The notes beneath the pieces were generated by a model. It was not told the DNA's origin and ran no database searches. It saw only the letters and a list, made by a program, of their open reading frames with translations. Shown here in pieces: positions 12,390 through 32,036 of a stretch of 64,000 nucleotides of DNA (the stretch's first letter is position 1; every line of letters begins with the position of its first letter). This stretch comes from Alitta virens. Lineage: Eukaryota; Annelida; Polychaeta; Phyllodocida; Nereididae. The DNA lies in the NCBI GenBank assembly GCA_932294295.1, contig OW028581.1, forward strand, positions 18,527,162 to 18,591,161, given 5' to 3'. The translations under genes and the position numbers were made by a program.

Positions 12390-13433
12390 GAAATTTATTA
12401 AGCATTATGGTAAAACATGGCATTTTATTTTCAGTAGCTATAAGCTATCCATATCCACCATGACAAAGCATGTGATAAACACAAATCTGTCAGTGTAATA
12501 AAGTGGGTGAAGGGCCATCATGTAGAGCTGCATGGTCTGGATGAACAACATCAGGTATGTATATATGCTTTTGTCTCCCTTTGAAAATGATACTTTTTCA
12601 CCGAAAGCACACAAACACACTGGCAGTCAGGAGTAAAAGATTTTGTGTAAAAACTGCAAATTCTTAAGAGCATGTTGTACAGAACTTGCAGTGTTTACTT
12701 TTCCATCTCTCTCTGGATTGCTTGCCGGATGTCGTGCCTATTCACTTTGATCATCAATGATGATCAACCTTATCATAAGAGTATGGATTGTCATCAATTA
12801 TAAATTAAACCTTTTCCCATGAATACTTCCAGATGAAAGGTTTCATTTATCTTCTTATATACACATAAGAAAAAATACAAAACATCGGTGAGATGCACTG
12901 ACATCCCAAACACAAGAAATTTGCAGAAATCTGTCAGAATCTTTTAGATTTTAAGTCTTAAGTAACAGAATTGTAAATTACAGCATTTACCTCGGCATTG
13001 TAATTAACACAGCGGGACGAAATTAAGCTTAAAGGGAACTAATTTCCATTGCACCACTTGCATATCTACATTAACGGTTTGACAGGCTAATGACAGTCGA
13101 AACTGACATCTGACAGCTGTCAAATTACCAGCCCCAATTATCGCCCAGGCAAAAAGTCTCGTCTACAAAGATCGCTGCATTCACTTGATGCACGTAAAAT
13201 ATGACTGCTATTCGATAGATTGTGTGAAAATATTTGCTTTTACCGTAAAATCATTGCCATGGCATTATGCGTACCTGCACAGAAATTTTCTAATCTTCCA
13301 AGAAAATTTCGTCGCCATTAATAATAATAAGTTGTAAATCGATCGCTAGATGTCGCGACTTGTTCAAATAAAATTCGATAGAGGGCAGCAGTGTCGACAA
13401 AAATCTGATTGATGAGGTGGAACGTCTTTTTGC
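12390..13433. promoter_or_regulatory. Likely shared promoter region between divergent genes
   Basis: The ankyrin/SOCS 5' exon (minus) and the Rieske first exon (plus) point away from each other across about 1.1 kb with no recognised repeat or coding exon. I infer a bidirectional or pair of back-to-back promoters; no TATA box or initiator was pinned down. Confidence 0.4.
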
Positions 13434-15550
13434 ATGAATAACGACCAGAAAAGCATATATTTTCCTGTCCTAGATGTTCATTACGATGGTAAATATGCAT
13501 ATGAGTACTTTGTGCGCACTGTCATGCGTTCAAGAACTGTATTTTGACTTTTTATGGAGGAGATAATGTGCCCGGGAAAAAAGTCAACATGCAACATTGA
13601 CAACAAGTTTTTGAAGTTGCACCTGCCGCTCAGGGTAAACAATGCATGGTATGGCTTACTTAATTGATTTATTCGGAAAATAAAGATACATAAGTCATGT
13701 ATAAATTATATGAGTTGCATGCTAAAGTCTAAGACTAGTTTCCAGCATGGTCCATTTGTGAATATGTTGGCCCAGTCAGTTAATGTGATGGTAGCAGGTC
13801 GATTCGTCACTGCGCGATTCGTCCCCGCCAAAACAGGTCCATTCGTCACCTGAAAAAAGTCTGTTCGTCACCCGAAACTGGTCGATTCGTCACCCGCATT
13901 TAAAAGTGCAGAATGGTGTTACATTATTGCTTTTATTTACTAGCGAAAAATAAATATCTAACGCCAATTTAATTTAATTGTAATAGCTTATTTATAAGCA
14001 TGTGATGCCTGATGGATTAACTAAATACAATCGTGAATAAAAGATATGAAATGGCACTTGCTTGCTAATTGATATTAAATGAATGCCACGTTATTATTTT
14101 TGACATTGATTTTCTCTTTTGTTTCACAATGTCTTTAATGTTTGCTAATTGATATTAAATTAATGCCACAATTTATAAATATATAAAGACTAAATAAGTA
14201 TTATCCTATTGTTATCTTAATACAATTGTGGATATTGATATAAATCACTAACTACTCAGTGTAAATTGTATCTAGTCTAAGCTATATATCTAGTAGAGTA
14301 AGGCTGGAGGGTGGGGGGGGGGGGGGGGGAGGACAGCCGAAGAGTAAGGCTAGCCGGCGGGAGGACGGCCTGTGCCTGCAATTATATAAAATATTCAAAA
14401 AATATTCGAGTGTCGAATCAACCAGTTTTGGCTGGGACGAATCGCGCAGTGACGAGTCATGATGGTAATTGAGTGCTGTGTTACATAGCTGGAAAATTTT
14501 AATTGATTTGTTGCTTGAACATTTGTCATGGTTATGCGCCTCACCACTGCTCACAGGGATAACAAATGATATAATCATTAACTTGCTATGACTTTTAAAC
14601 AAGTTTGGTATCATAATGTCAAATGATTTATATTTGTTTGTATTATTTCATAATTTTTCTGTTATTTCAGAGCTATATGATTGGTCCAAAAAAGAAGAAA
14701 AATGTCGCACAACTAATGGGACAGTGAAACAACTGCAACGACAGTCCAGTTCCACTGGGAGCCTGGTGGAGGTCAATCAGAAGAAAGTGGCACTGTTTCG
14801 GTTCGGGGAAAATGTTTATGCCATAGATGAAAAATGTCCTCATGCAGGTAATGACATAACAAATATATTTTTTAAGTATTTCCTGTTGTAAACCTTTAAA
14901 TATAGTTGTTATTGGACACCAGAGTTTTTTTAGTAATTATAATAACGAAAATGGTTGTGCACTTTTTCAAAATAATGACTGCAGCTATATGGCTATGTCT
15001 CAATGCTTGTGGTGTGAAGCTTGGCAGCTTGTATGACCAGTTGCCATAGGCAGACATACTGATGAGATGACATTTACCCCCATGGGTGGGGTCTTATACT
15101 TGCCTCAGCATAGGCAACGAGTAGAAGGCATCTCCAATTTAACATCTCATGCGATCAACACTAGCTAATGAAGAGTGTACAGGCCAAGAATCAAACCAGG
15201 GACCAGCAGCATTTATTGCCAGTTCAATAATGCAATCGCAATTATCATAATAATTATAGCATATTTGCTGAACAAATTTTTGCATTCTTCTATTGATTAT
15301 TGTTATAATTTATTTCACAGGAGGACCATTACATGTCGGTGACATAGAAGTTCTTCCTGACAAGTCTGTTTGTGTGCGATGTCCTTGGCACAGTTGGCGA
15401 GTCGACTTGAAGACAGGGAAAGTGAAAATGCCCAAAGGACGGGATGATAAAAAGGCATCAGTCTATCCTGTTAAGGTTGATGGGGAGGGCAAGATGTTGG
15501 TTGGATTTGATTCATTTGATTCAAGTTATTTTTCATGCGAAGATTTCTAG
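13434..15550 (+). CDS. RFESD: Rieske [2Fe-2S] domain protein (RFESD-like)
   Basis: Three exons: 13434-13488, 14671-14847 and 15321-15550. The total is 462 nt, or 153 residues plus stop, close to the roughly 157 of vertebrate RFESD. Phases agree (1, 1, 0) and every junction has GT/AG. The cluster-binding motif C-x-H...C-x2-H is intact: Cys74 and His76 in CPHAGG, Cys98 and His101 in CPWH, with the first motif split by intron 2. There is no signal peptide or membrane segment, so it is probably a soluble, cytosolic protein. The family is related to ferredoxin subunits of aromatic dioxygenases, but RFESD's physiological role is unsettled. The first exon was found by phase: its ATG opens an 18-codon frame that joins cleanly to the SKKEEK-containing second exon. 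Introns 1 and 2 carry a MITE and a SINE. The start exon is the least certain part. Confidence 0.88.
13794..14459. mobile_element. 666-bp MITE with GATTCGTCAC subterminal repeats and 8-bp TSD
   Basis: TGATGGTA flanks the element at 13786-13793 and 14460-14467. The ends are inverted repeats sharing TCGTCACTGCGCGATTCGTCC and then CCAAAAC, with one mismatch between the two blocks. Left of centre, the motif GATTCGTCACC recurs about four times. A long G run lies at about 14313-14330. An 8-bp duplication fits hAT-type transposition, but the termini are not typical hAT ends. It sits in intron 1 of the Rieske gene. Confidence 0.82.
14985..15235 (-). mobile_element. tRNA-derived SINE, family 2, in Rieske intron 2
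   Basis: Minus-strand reading gives a B-box-like segment (GGTTTGATTC), then a body containing TTGCCTATGCTGAGGCAAGTATAAGACC. The same body occurs at about 26760-27043, with fragments near 31840-31900 and 47095-47150. The tRNA-like head is more decayed than in family 1, and no clear target duplication was found. Confidence 0.7.
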
Positions 15551-16977
15551 AAGTAATTTAATGTTACAAAGATATTTTATATCTGTCACAGTAATTTTAA
15601 AATAAGAACTTAAAATATAATTTAATATATTTTACTGTGATGGATGAAAAAAGTTGATATATATCCCTCCCTTGCTAACGAGTTACTGTTTTAAAAACAA
15701 TTGAAATTGTTGAAATTTTTTACTTGATTGTATACCTCCATGTGTTCACAAAAACTTTAATTGTAGCTTCAAATATTTACAATGGCTATTTTTGGAGAGA
15801 TTTAGGCTGGTCCTTATGTAGTTATCACAAACATTTTTTAAGTGATTAGGAATTATGTTTTTTGGGTTAAAAAACATACAACCGGATTTGTTTTCACTTT
15901 TAGCTGAAGTTAAAGGCTGTCATTTAATGGCAATGAAGGCAGGAAAAAATAGCTTCTTATACCAACTATTCATGGTATTTTAAAATATTTTGGTATTTGT
16001 AAAATACTTTTCTTAATTCCTGTACCAGCCTCACTCTTGCCAGGTTAAACGCAATAACACATGCTTGGAAGTGTCAGTGCCAGCGTCTTTTATTGCTTTG
16101 TGAGAAAACATCCAGGTGTGTGTTTAGGTGAGGGAGAATAATACAGACATGTGAGAGAGGAATATAAATTGTTTTAATTGCCACTGTATTTGATATGTAT
16201 AAATTTCAAATGTAATAGTTTTAGTTTTCTTGGCATTGTAACCTTTCCCTTTTACAGAAATATATTCATGTTGTATAATATATTCATGTTGTATTATATT
16301 TGTTAAGGTAATATCAGAGTAATATGTTAAACAGCAATGCTGTATAAAAATGGATATCACGGGTGGTTCTCTTTTTATTTCTTAATTTAAGAATTCATTC
16401 AATGTGATTTTAATGTTTTTGTTTGAAAAATCATCTTCCTATAGATATTGGTTGACACTGGTCATGCAAATTTTTAAGAATATTAAGCTTTCGTGTGACA
16501 TACAGGCATTGAATGCTGCGCACATTTTATAAATATTTTATTTTAAGCTTTTTTGGCTATTCAGTTATTTCATATTTATGATTAAATTTTGTGAAGTAAT
16601 GAGTTTTTTTTAAACATGTTTATGACTACATTATATATACTTTTGTATACATAACAGATTTTACAATATTTAGTGTTGTATTTAATATTTAAAATAAATG
16701 AAAATTCTTGCACGTCAGTAGTTCAATGTTGTTTTTATGACTGTTACCGTATTCAATGGAATCACCAGATCACTTTGAAACTGGCTATCCTTTGCCACAA
16801 AAGTAGCTTAATTTGAAACTTTGGCTGAAGAGATTAGTAGACTAGTAGGTATTAAGTTATGTGTCTTATCCACTAGGCGGATTGTCATTGAAAAGCCACC
16901 TGGCGGAAATTGTGGAAATCCTTTAAACCTGTTGCGCCGTCTGGCGTGAATCATAACGCGGCATTCGCGAATCCAAA
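15551..16977. other. Rieske 3' UTR and spacer before RUVBL2
   Basis: AT-rich DNA without a recognised exon. A short tandem duplication (ATATTCATGTTGTAT-type) lies at about 16259-16295. AATAAA occurs near 16692. The last 60 bases before the RUVBL2 start are more GC-rich and contain CpGs, consistent with its promoter or 5' UTR. Confidence 0.5.
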
Positions 16978-25746
<8,769 letters not shown>

Positions 25747-26120
25747 GAAAGAACTTCATAATCAAGTATTACAGTCCCATCCAAACCTCATTTTAAATGT
25801 ACATAATGTTATGAACTATCGACAATGTGTATTCATTCATTCCACGTGCAGATAGGGAATCAGATATGCTCGCGTTTATTGTAATTTGTCTCTTCAGGCT
25901 CATCACCTTTCTAAAATTATCAATGATGCTTTGTGATTTTTTGGCATGTTTGTGTCATTTTTATAGATTTATTTTCTTTTGAAGAAAATATTTATTAGTA
26001 AACATGTTTATACTTAATTTGAGTGTTGAATTTATTTTATTTTATAAATTTTATCATATGATTATTAAAAGACCTTTCAGCATGTCTGTGATTTTGATGC
26101 AAAATAATGTCAAAAGATAA
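25747..26120 (+). other. RUVBL2: RUVBL2 3' UTR (approximate)
   Basis: AT-rich DNA follows the stop codon, with an ATTAAA-type polyadenylation hexamer near 26064. The exact end of the transcript cannot be read from the sequence. Confidence 0.45.
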
Positions 26121-26759
26121 CAGTTAAAAAGATCTGTGAATTTCAGGAAAAATCCTCAATGTTGAAAATATTTCCACTAGAGGTCTCTCTGAGCATTCGG
26201 TATTCACTGGCGCCACCTATGATTTTGGGCAAGGGTAATGAACTACCAACATGGTCTTGAATTCTCTTAAGAGTGCCTAGCATATTAGTGGTGACAAAGT
26301 GAGTTTGGCAATACTGAAAATAACTTTTGCTCAAGTCCTTATGTGACATAGATCATAGCTTGTTTTGTTTGAAAATAAAACGACTCTTAAAAACTTGAAT
26401 TTGCTCAGCCAGCCCTGAGTTTTCACCAACAGAGAGATTATCCTAAAATGTGGATCACTCCGTTTTATAAACAGTCAGGGTTGGGTGGAGATGTTCAATG
26501 GTCTTTCATGGCTTAAATCTACCACAATAAATTGTAACCACTTCCTACTAGGCTCTATAATGCCAGTGGTGACTGGATCAGTGAAAGCGATTGGTAGTTG
26601 ATGCGTTGTCAGTTGTAGCTGTCAGGGATGGGAGTCAGGATTAGCTAATCAGAATGACTGGGTTGGGGGCTGAACCCCTGGACCACCAGATGGGCTGAGT
26701 GATACCTGAATCACCATGTAATCTACTTGTACTCGTAGAAAAATTAATCTATAATGTCT

Positions 26760-27043
26760 TATGTCTGCACGGTAGTACAGTATGCGTCTAATGTGCTGCT
26801 GGTCTGAAGCTGAGCTCGCTTAAATGGCCAGCAGCCAGAGGCACATACAATGATGAGATGGCTTGGAGTTTACACAATGTTGCAGATTTATCCCGTGTAT
26901 ATGAGGTCTTTTACTTGCCTCAGCATAGACACTGACTTACAAGCTCATGAAGGATGCCTCAGGCCTGGGCCAAGAATTGAACCCAGGACCTTCAGCAAGG
27001 CTGACCTATGGTGCCTTAACCATTAGGCCACCCTAGCTGCCAT
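26760..27043 (-). mobile_element. tRNA-derived SINE, family 2, fuller copy
   Basis: On the minus strand the element begins with a tRNA-like head (A box TGGCCTAATGGTTAAGGC, B box GGTTCAATTCT), then the body with TCTATGCTGAGGCAAGTAAAAGACC shared with the copy in the Rieske intron. It is about 280 bp long. The tail merges into unclassified DNA near 26760. Confidence 0.8.
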
Positions 27044-27640
27044 TGTTCTGACCTCATTGGCACTGCCTGGCTACGCCACAGGGAGCATTTAGAGGGTGGT
27101 TGACTGCCTGGAATGGCAGGGGACGTCATGGTTGGGTCCCTCTGGAGTTGGGCACACTCCCTCCTTAATGATTACAAGGGCTACCTGAGCGTGGAGTAGT
27201 GTTACTCCAGCCCCTGGGCTTTGGTTAGGAGCATCTATGCAAGGTAAACATATTGATCATGTTGATCTTACATTTAATTAGTATTAGTAAATAGCATTGT
27301 CATTACTAGATGTGTTGTTCATTTTTCAAGATGCATCAAAAGTAATGGTTGTTCTTTAGTATTAACAAGTAGTGAATTAACTCCAGACAATTTACACTTG
27401 GCTGTCCCCTTGATTTGTTTACCTTTATGAATGATGTGTTATTCTGACTTCAAAGTGACAATGTGTCTGAACAGTCAAGTCTAAAATTAGTGTGAAGAAT
27501 GAAAGTAAACTTTAATCTTTGAGTCAATAATGCACAATTTTAGACTACACATTATTTGTTTAAAACTCTGGAACGTGCTACAATTTTATCCATAATTAAT
27601 ACATATCACATGTTAATACACAGAACAATGCAATTTAACC
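27044..27640. other. Gene-free spacer
   Basis: No exon or bounded repeat is recognised. The part at 27044-27240 is less AT-rich (TGGCTACGCCACAGGGAG, GGGGCTTTGG words) and may be another decayed SINE. Confidence 0.4.
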
Positions 27641-27735
27641 CCCCCCCCCCCCCAACACACACACACACACCTTGGATGAACAGAGATGTGTTCATCCAAG
27701 CACACACACACACACACACAATATATATATATATA
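27638..27735. repeat. Compound microsatellite: C run, (AC)n, (TA)n
   Basis: A C run of about 15, then two (AC)n tracts separated by CTTGGATGAACAGAGATGTG, whose flanks form a small inverted repeat (GGATGAAC/GTTCATCC), then (TA)n. No coding value. Confidence 0.9.
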
Positions 27736-27789
27736 GGGTAGAATAACTATTATGCAAGACACACAGTAATACTTAAGAATTTAAGAATA

Positions 27790-28713
27790 ATGAATGTATA
27801 GATCGATCGATCTTTATTGACATGTGGTACACATGAATCACAGAAGAAAAAAATTCATTGAGTTTCAAACCACCTAGCCCCAAAGTGCTTATATGTCTTC
27901 TAACCATATGTATATAAATTAGCCATGAAATGCCTTACAAAAGAAATTTGCTACATATATTTGGAAATCATAATTTAGCACCACCAATTTTTTCAATTTC
28001 ATCAATGAATAAACATTTACATCTAGACTAGCAACGTTCTTAAACATCTCTGTCCTCAGATAGTTATATTTTTCACAATACAAAGAACATATTTATCTTC
28101 TAATAATCCTGCATCACACATAATACAAAGTGTATTTTCAAGTGGTATATTCCTAGATCTGCCTGACTCTACATTTAGTGGCAGAATGCCTCCTCAGCTA
28201 AAACAGACCTTTTGTAATGACTCATATTATTTTTAACATATTCTTCTATTTCGTGCGCTGTTTTATACATATTATAATATCTCAATTTGACTTTATCATA
28301 TCTGCTTGCTTCCCACTTTTCACAATCATATATCTTTAACTGTCTCTAATAAATCAATATTACAGGGTTCTCGTGACACAAATAATTAACTGCATGATCT
28401 AAACCAACTGTATGGAAAATTTATTTTACTTCTGCAGACCAGTTATTTCGACATTCATTCAGTCTCATGACAATAATCTGTCATACAATCTAAACATCTG
28501 CATGCTTGTGTCTGCTCCAAGTGGCACGTAATCATGCAACTATATGTGCGATGGGAAATCCTCAAACTTGTTAAATATGTTAAAACCTCATATTTAGGAA
28601 GAATATTCCAAAATTGGTCTGACAATTTTAAGAAATGTACTATTATAATAATTTTTATTTGAGCCAACGCCTTTATATATAGTGAGGCTCCTGCCTCGGG
28701 TAACAAATGAGCA
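27790..28713 (-). pseudogene. LINE fragment A, 3' part, cut off by a transposon
   Basis: The minus strand carries the C-terminal part of a LINE ORF. From 28713 the frame reads THLL/PEAGASLYIKALAQIK-like codons, then a Cys-rich tail with CRCLDCMTDYC. It ends in a TCAATAAAGATCGATC-type 3' tail near 27810. The upstream reverse-transcriptase part with a YADD box is at 34985-35280, beyond the element at 28723-34984. Several frame breaks show it is dead. Confidence 0.75.
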
Positions 28714-31576
28714 GTTTCAGTGAGATCAGTGAAGTTGGCTACCCGAACCTAGCTACCTGACAGCTACCCGGCAGCTACCTGAAGATGTAAAGTTAGCTAC
28801 CCGAACCCAGCTACCTGACAGCTACCTGGCAGCTACCCAAACTTTCCATGTATATAACTCCAAAACAGTTGAGTGTAATTTTTCCGTTTTTGCGCCAAAA
28901 GATACTTAGGGCAAAGGTTTACGTTCTAGAAAATTTTCGGAATTTTCTGAGCACATCTGAGATGTGATGAATCAAAAAAATTGAAAAAATGACGTTTTTT
29001 ACCGTAACGCAAACGGTAGCTTTTTGGAGTGTCCAGTTGAGAAAGCGCCGGTAGAAAACAAAAATTAACTTTTGTGTCTAACTTTTAGCATAGACAAAAC
29101 TAGTCTTTACAACCCTTAAAGGGGTCAAATTCATTAGTACTTTCGGGTAGCTGCCAGGTAGCTGGAATTTGTCTCGCCTTTTTTGCCACCCTCTCGTAAA
29201 CGGTTTCACGGATCTTTACCGTTTTTGACACAAAGATACATTCGGCATAGGTCTACATTTTAGAATTTTCCGAAGCGTTACGGCTCTGAAATATCAAAAA
29301 AACTCAAAACCAACCTCTTTTGCCGTAGCTGCGATTGTAAATTTACCGGTTGACCGGTTGGGACAGTACCGGTAAAAAACAAAAATTAACTTTTGTATCT
29401 AACTTTTGCAATATGTAAAACTGACCTGTGCACCCGTTAAGTGGGTGTAATTAGGCCTTAGATTCGGGTAGCTGCCGGGTAGCTAGCTTCGCTATCGCAT
29501 ATTCCTCGAAAACGGTCAAACGTGATTTTTCCGTTTTTGTGCCAAAAGATGCTTAAGGCAAAGATTTACGTTCTAGAATTTTTTCGGAATTTTCCGAGCA
29601 CGTCGAAGATGTGATAAATCAATAAAATTGAAAAAATGACGTTTTTTACCGTAACGCAAACGGTAGCTTTTTGGAGTGTCCGGTTGAGAAAGCGCCGGTA
29701 TAAAAAAAAAATTAACTTTTGTGTCTAACTTTTAGCATATACAAAACTAGTCTTTACAACCCTTAAAGGGGTCAAATTCATTAGTACTTTCGGGTAGCTG
29801 CCAGGTAGCTGGAATTTGGCTCGCCTCTTTTTTGCCACCCTCTCGTAAATGGTTTCACGGATCTTTACCGTTTTTGACACAAAGATACATTCGGCATAGG
29901 TCTACATTTTAGAATTTTTCCAGAATTTTCCGAAGCGTTACGGCTCTGAAATATCAAAAAAACTCAAAATCAACCTCTTTTGCCATAGCTGCGATTGTAA
30001 ATTTACCGGTTGACCGGTTGGGACAGTACCGGTAAAAAACAAAAATTAACTTGTATCTAACTTTTGCAATATGTAAAACTGACCTGTGCACCCGTTAAGT
30101 GGGTGTAATTAGGCCTTAGATTCGGGTAGCTGCCGGGTAGCTAGCTTCGCTATCGCATATTCCTCGAAAACGGTCAAACATGATTTTTCCGTTTTTGTGC
30201 CAAAAGATACTTAGGGCAAAGGTTTACGTTCTAGAATTTTTTCGGAATTTTCCGAGCACGTCGAAGATGTGATAAATCAATAAAATTGAAAAAATGACGT
30301 ATTTTACCATAACGCAAATGGTAGCTTTTTGGAGTGTCCGTTTGAGAAAGCGCCATAATGAAACAGAACAAACTTTTGTGTGTAACATTTAGCGTACACA
30401 GAACTGGTCCACTCTCTTTCATATTCATACTCTGGTTAATATTTTTTTTCCTGCATCTTGATGCATTGTGTAGTTCTGCAGTCACTGTAAGTAAAGAGTT
30501 TTTTTATGACAATTTTTTTTCACAGACAATTAGAAAATCCATAATGAAAATTTATTTATTTTCTGGATTTTCTTTTGTGTGAAAAGTAAGAAAAGCCAAA
30601 TTCGATCTGATGCATAAGACTTTAGCTCCCCTGGTGGATGCATTTGGTAACTGCTACCTTTGGTACCTTAAAAATTCTAAATCATTTTCATCATCTTAAT
30701 TATAGAATGCAAATGCAAGTATGAACTTTTAGAAACACATTTAAATGCAAATGCATTTGCTTTTTTTCAAATGTAATACACCTAAAAAAAGTATCAAGAA
30801 ATATAACTATTATTTTTAAATTAAAGATTTAAAAATGGAAGTGGCCAACTATAGTGATGATTAGGAATTTCCACTGTATTATATTATTATATTATCCCTC
30901 TATAATCAAATCATTGTGGTAAAGATGCTTGTGTAATATTCTCACTCATTCATTAATAAATGCCAATGTTGCAGTACAAAATGTTATGTTTAGGTAATGT
31001 TTAACAATATTTAATTATTGTGTAGTATTCAAGTATTGCACCTGATATTTTACTCAGTTTCACCGGGTGATTAAACAAAGACCACATGTTTGGCAAAATA
31101 GAGGTCTAAATCTAGGACATTTTCTAGGTCAACAATAGTCAATTAAATGTACTGTTTTGCTGAGCCCCTATTATTAAGAATTACATAAGAAAGGGTGACA
31201 GTCAGTAGAAGGGAAATTCCTCTTCTCTATTGTGTTCAGATTTAGCATTTGACTTAATTGACCTTTGAAAAAATAGCTTAAGAATTATAATTTTAATAGT
31301 AGTTATTTAACCTCTTTGTACAGAGAGAAATTGCATCAAAACATACCATAAAATAGTTAAAATCTACGATGGCTGGGTTAAGACATGCACTTTTTATTTT
31401 TTATTTTGTGAGAACGAAATAGTATTTACATTAAACTGTTGCTGATATATGGCCAGAAGAATTACTCAGTCTAAATAAATTGACCTGCATTCAACAGTCA
31501 ATGATAGAATAACATATATAACACATTGTACAAGTGGTGTCAGTTGTTGCCCCAAATCTGAGTCTAATACCAAGGC

Positions 31577-31741
31577 AGATAGACAGACAGACAGATAGAT
31601 AGATAGATGGATAGATGGATGGATGGATAGATGGATAGATGGATAGATGGATAGATAGATAGGTAGATTGATTGATTGATTGATTGATAAAGATCTATAT
31701 ATATATATATATATATATATAGATAGATAGATAGATAGATA
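31577..31741. repeat. (GATA)/(GATG)/(GATT) tetranucleotide and (TA)n microsatellite
   Basis: A mixed array of GATA, GATG and GATT units followed by a TA run of about 12 units and more GATA. The YLSIYIYIYI-like minus-strand peptide over it is a repeat artefact. Confidence 0.95.
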
Positions 31742-31960
31742 GCAGAAAGTGAACTTAGTGCAGCCCTTTTAGGCAAGTTCTTTCCCACTCACAAGGGTTG
31801 ATTGATCAACTGAAAGAGAGGGACCCATGCACTTCTGTTACACATGTATGGAGAATTTTATTTGCTTAAGCATAGACACCAAGTACAAGGGAACATCTCC
31901 AAATGCCATTCAGCTGAGAAGTTGCACATGAAGATTGCCTGGAATGGGGGAAAAAGCATC

Positions 31961-32036
31961 TTATCCTATCCTATCCTATCCTATGCTATGCTATGCTATC
32001 CTATCCTATCCTATCCTATCCTATCCTATCCTATCA
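31961..32036. repeat. (TCCTA)n pentanucleotide microsatellite
   Basis: About 15 units of TCCTA, with three TGCTA variants in the middle. Confidence 0.95.

Noticed and set aside
13554..13634. Alternative first exon for the Rieske gene (ATG at 13554, donor after 13634)
   Set aside because: It ends in phase 0, while the next exon needs phase 1; the exon at 13434-13488 fits.
28455..28706. Cys-rich minus-strand frame as an independent gene
   Set aside because: It continues, across the foldback-like insertion, a LINE reading frame with YADD at 34985-35280, so it is the tail of a dead LINE.
31564..31788. Minus-strand Tyr/Ile/Ser-rich frame
   Set aside because: Tetranucleotide microsatellite read-through.
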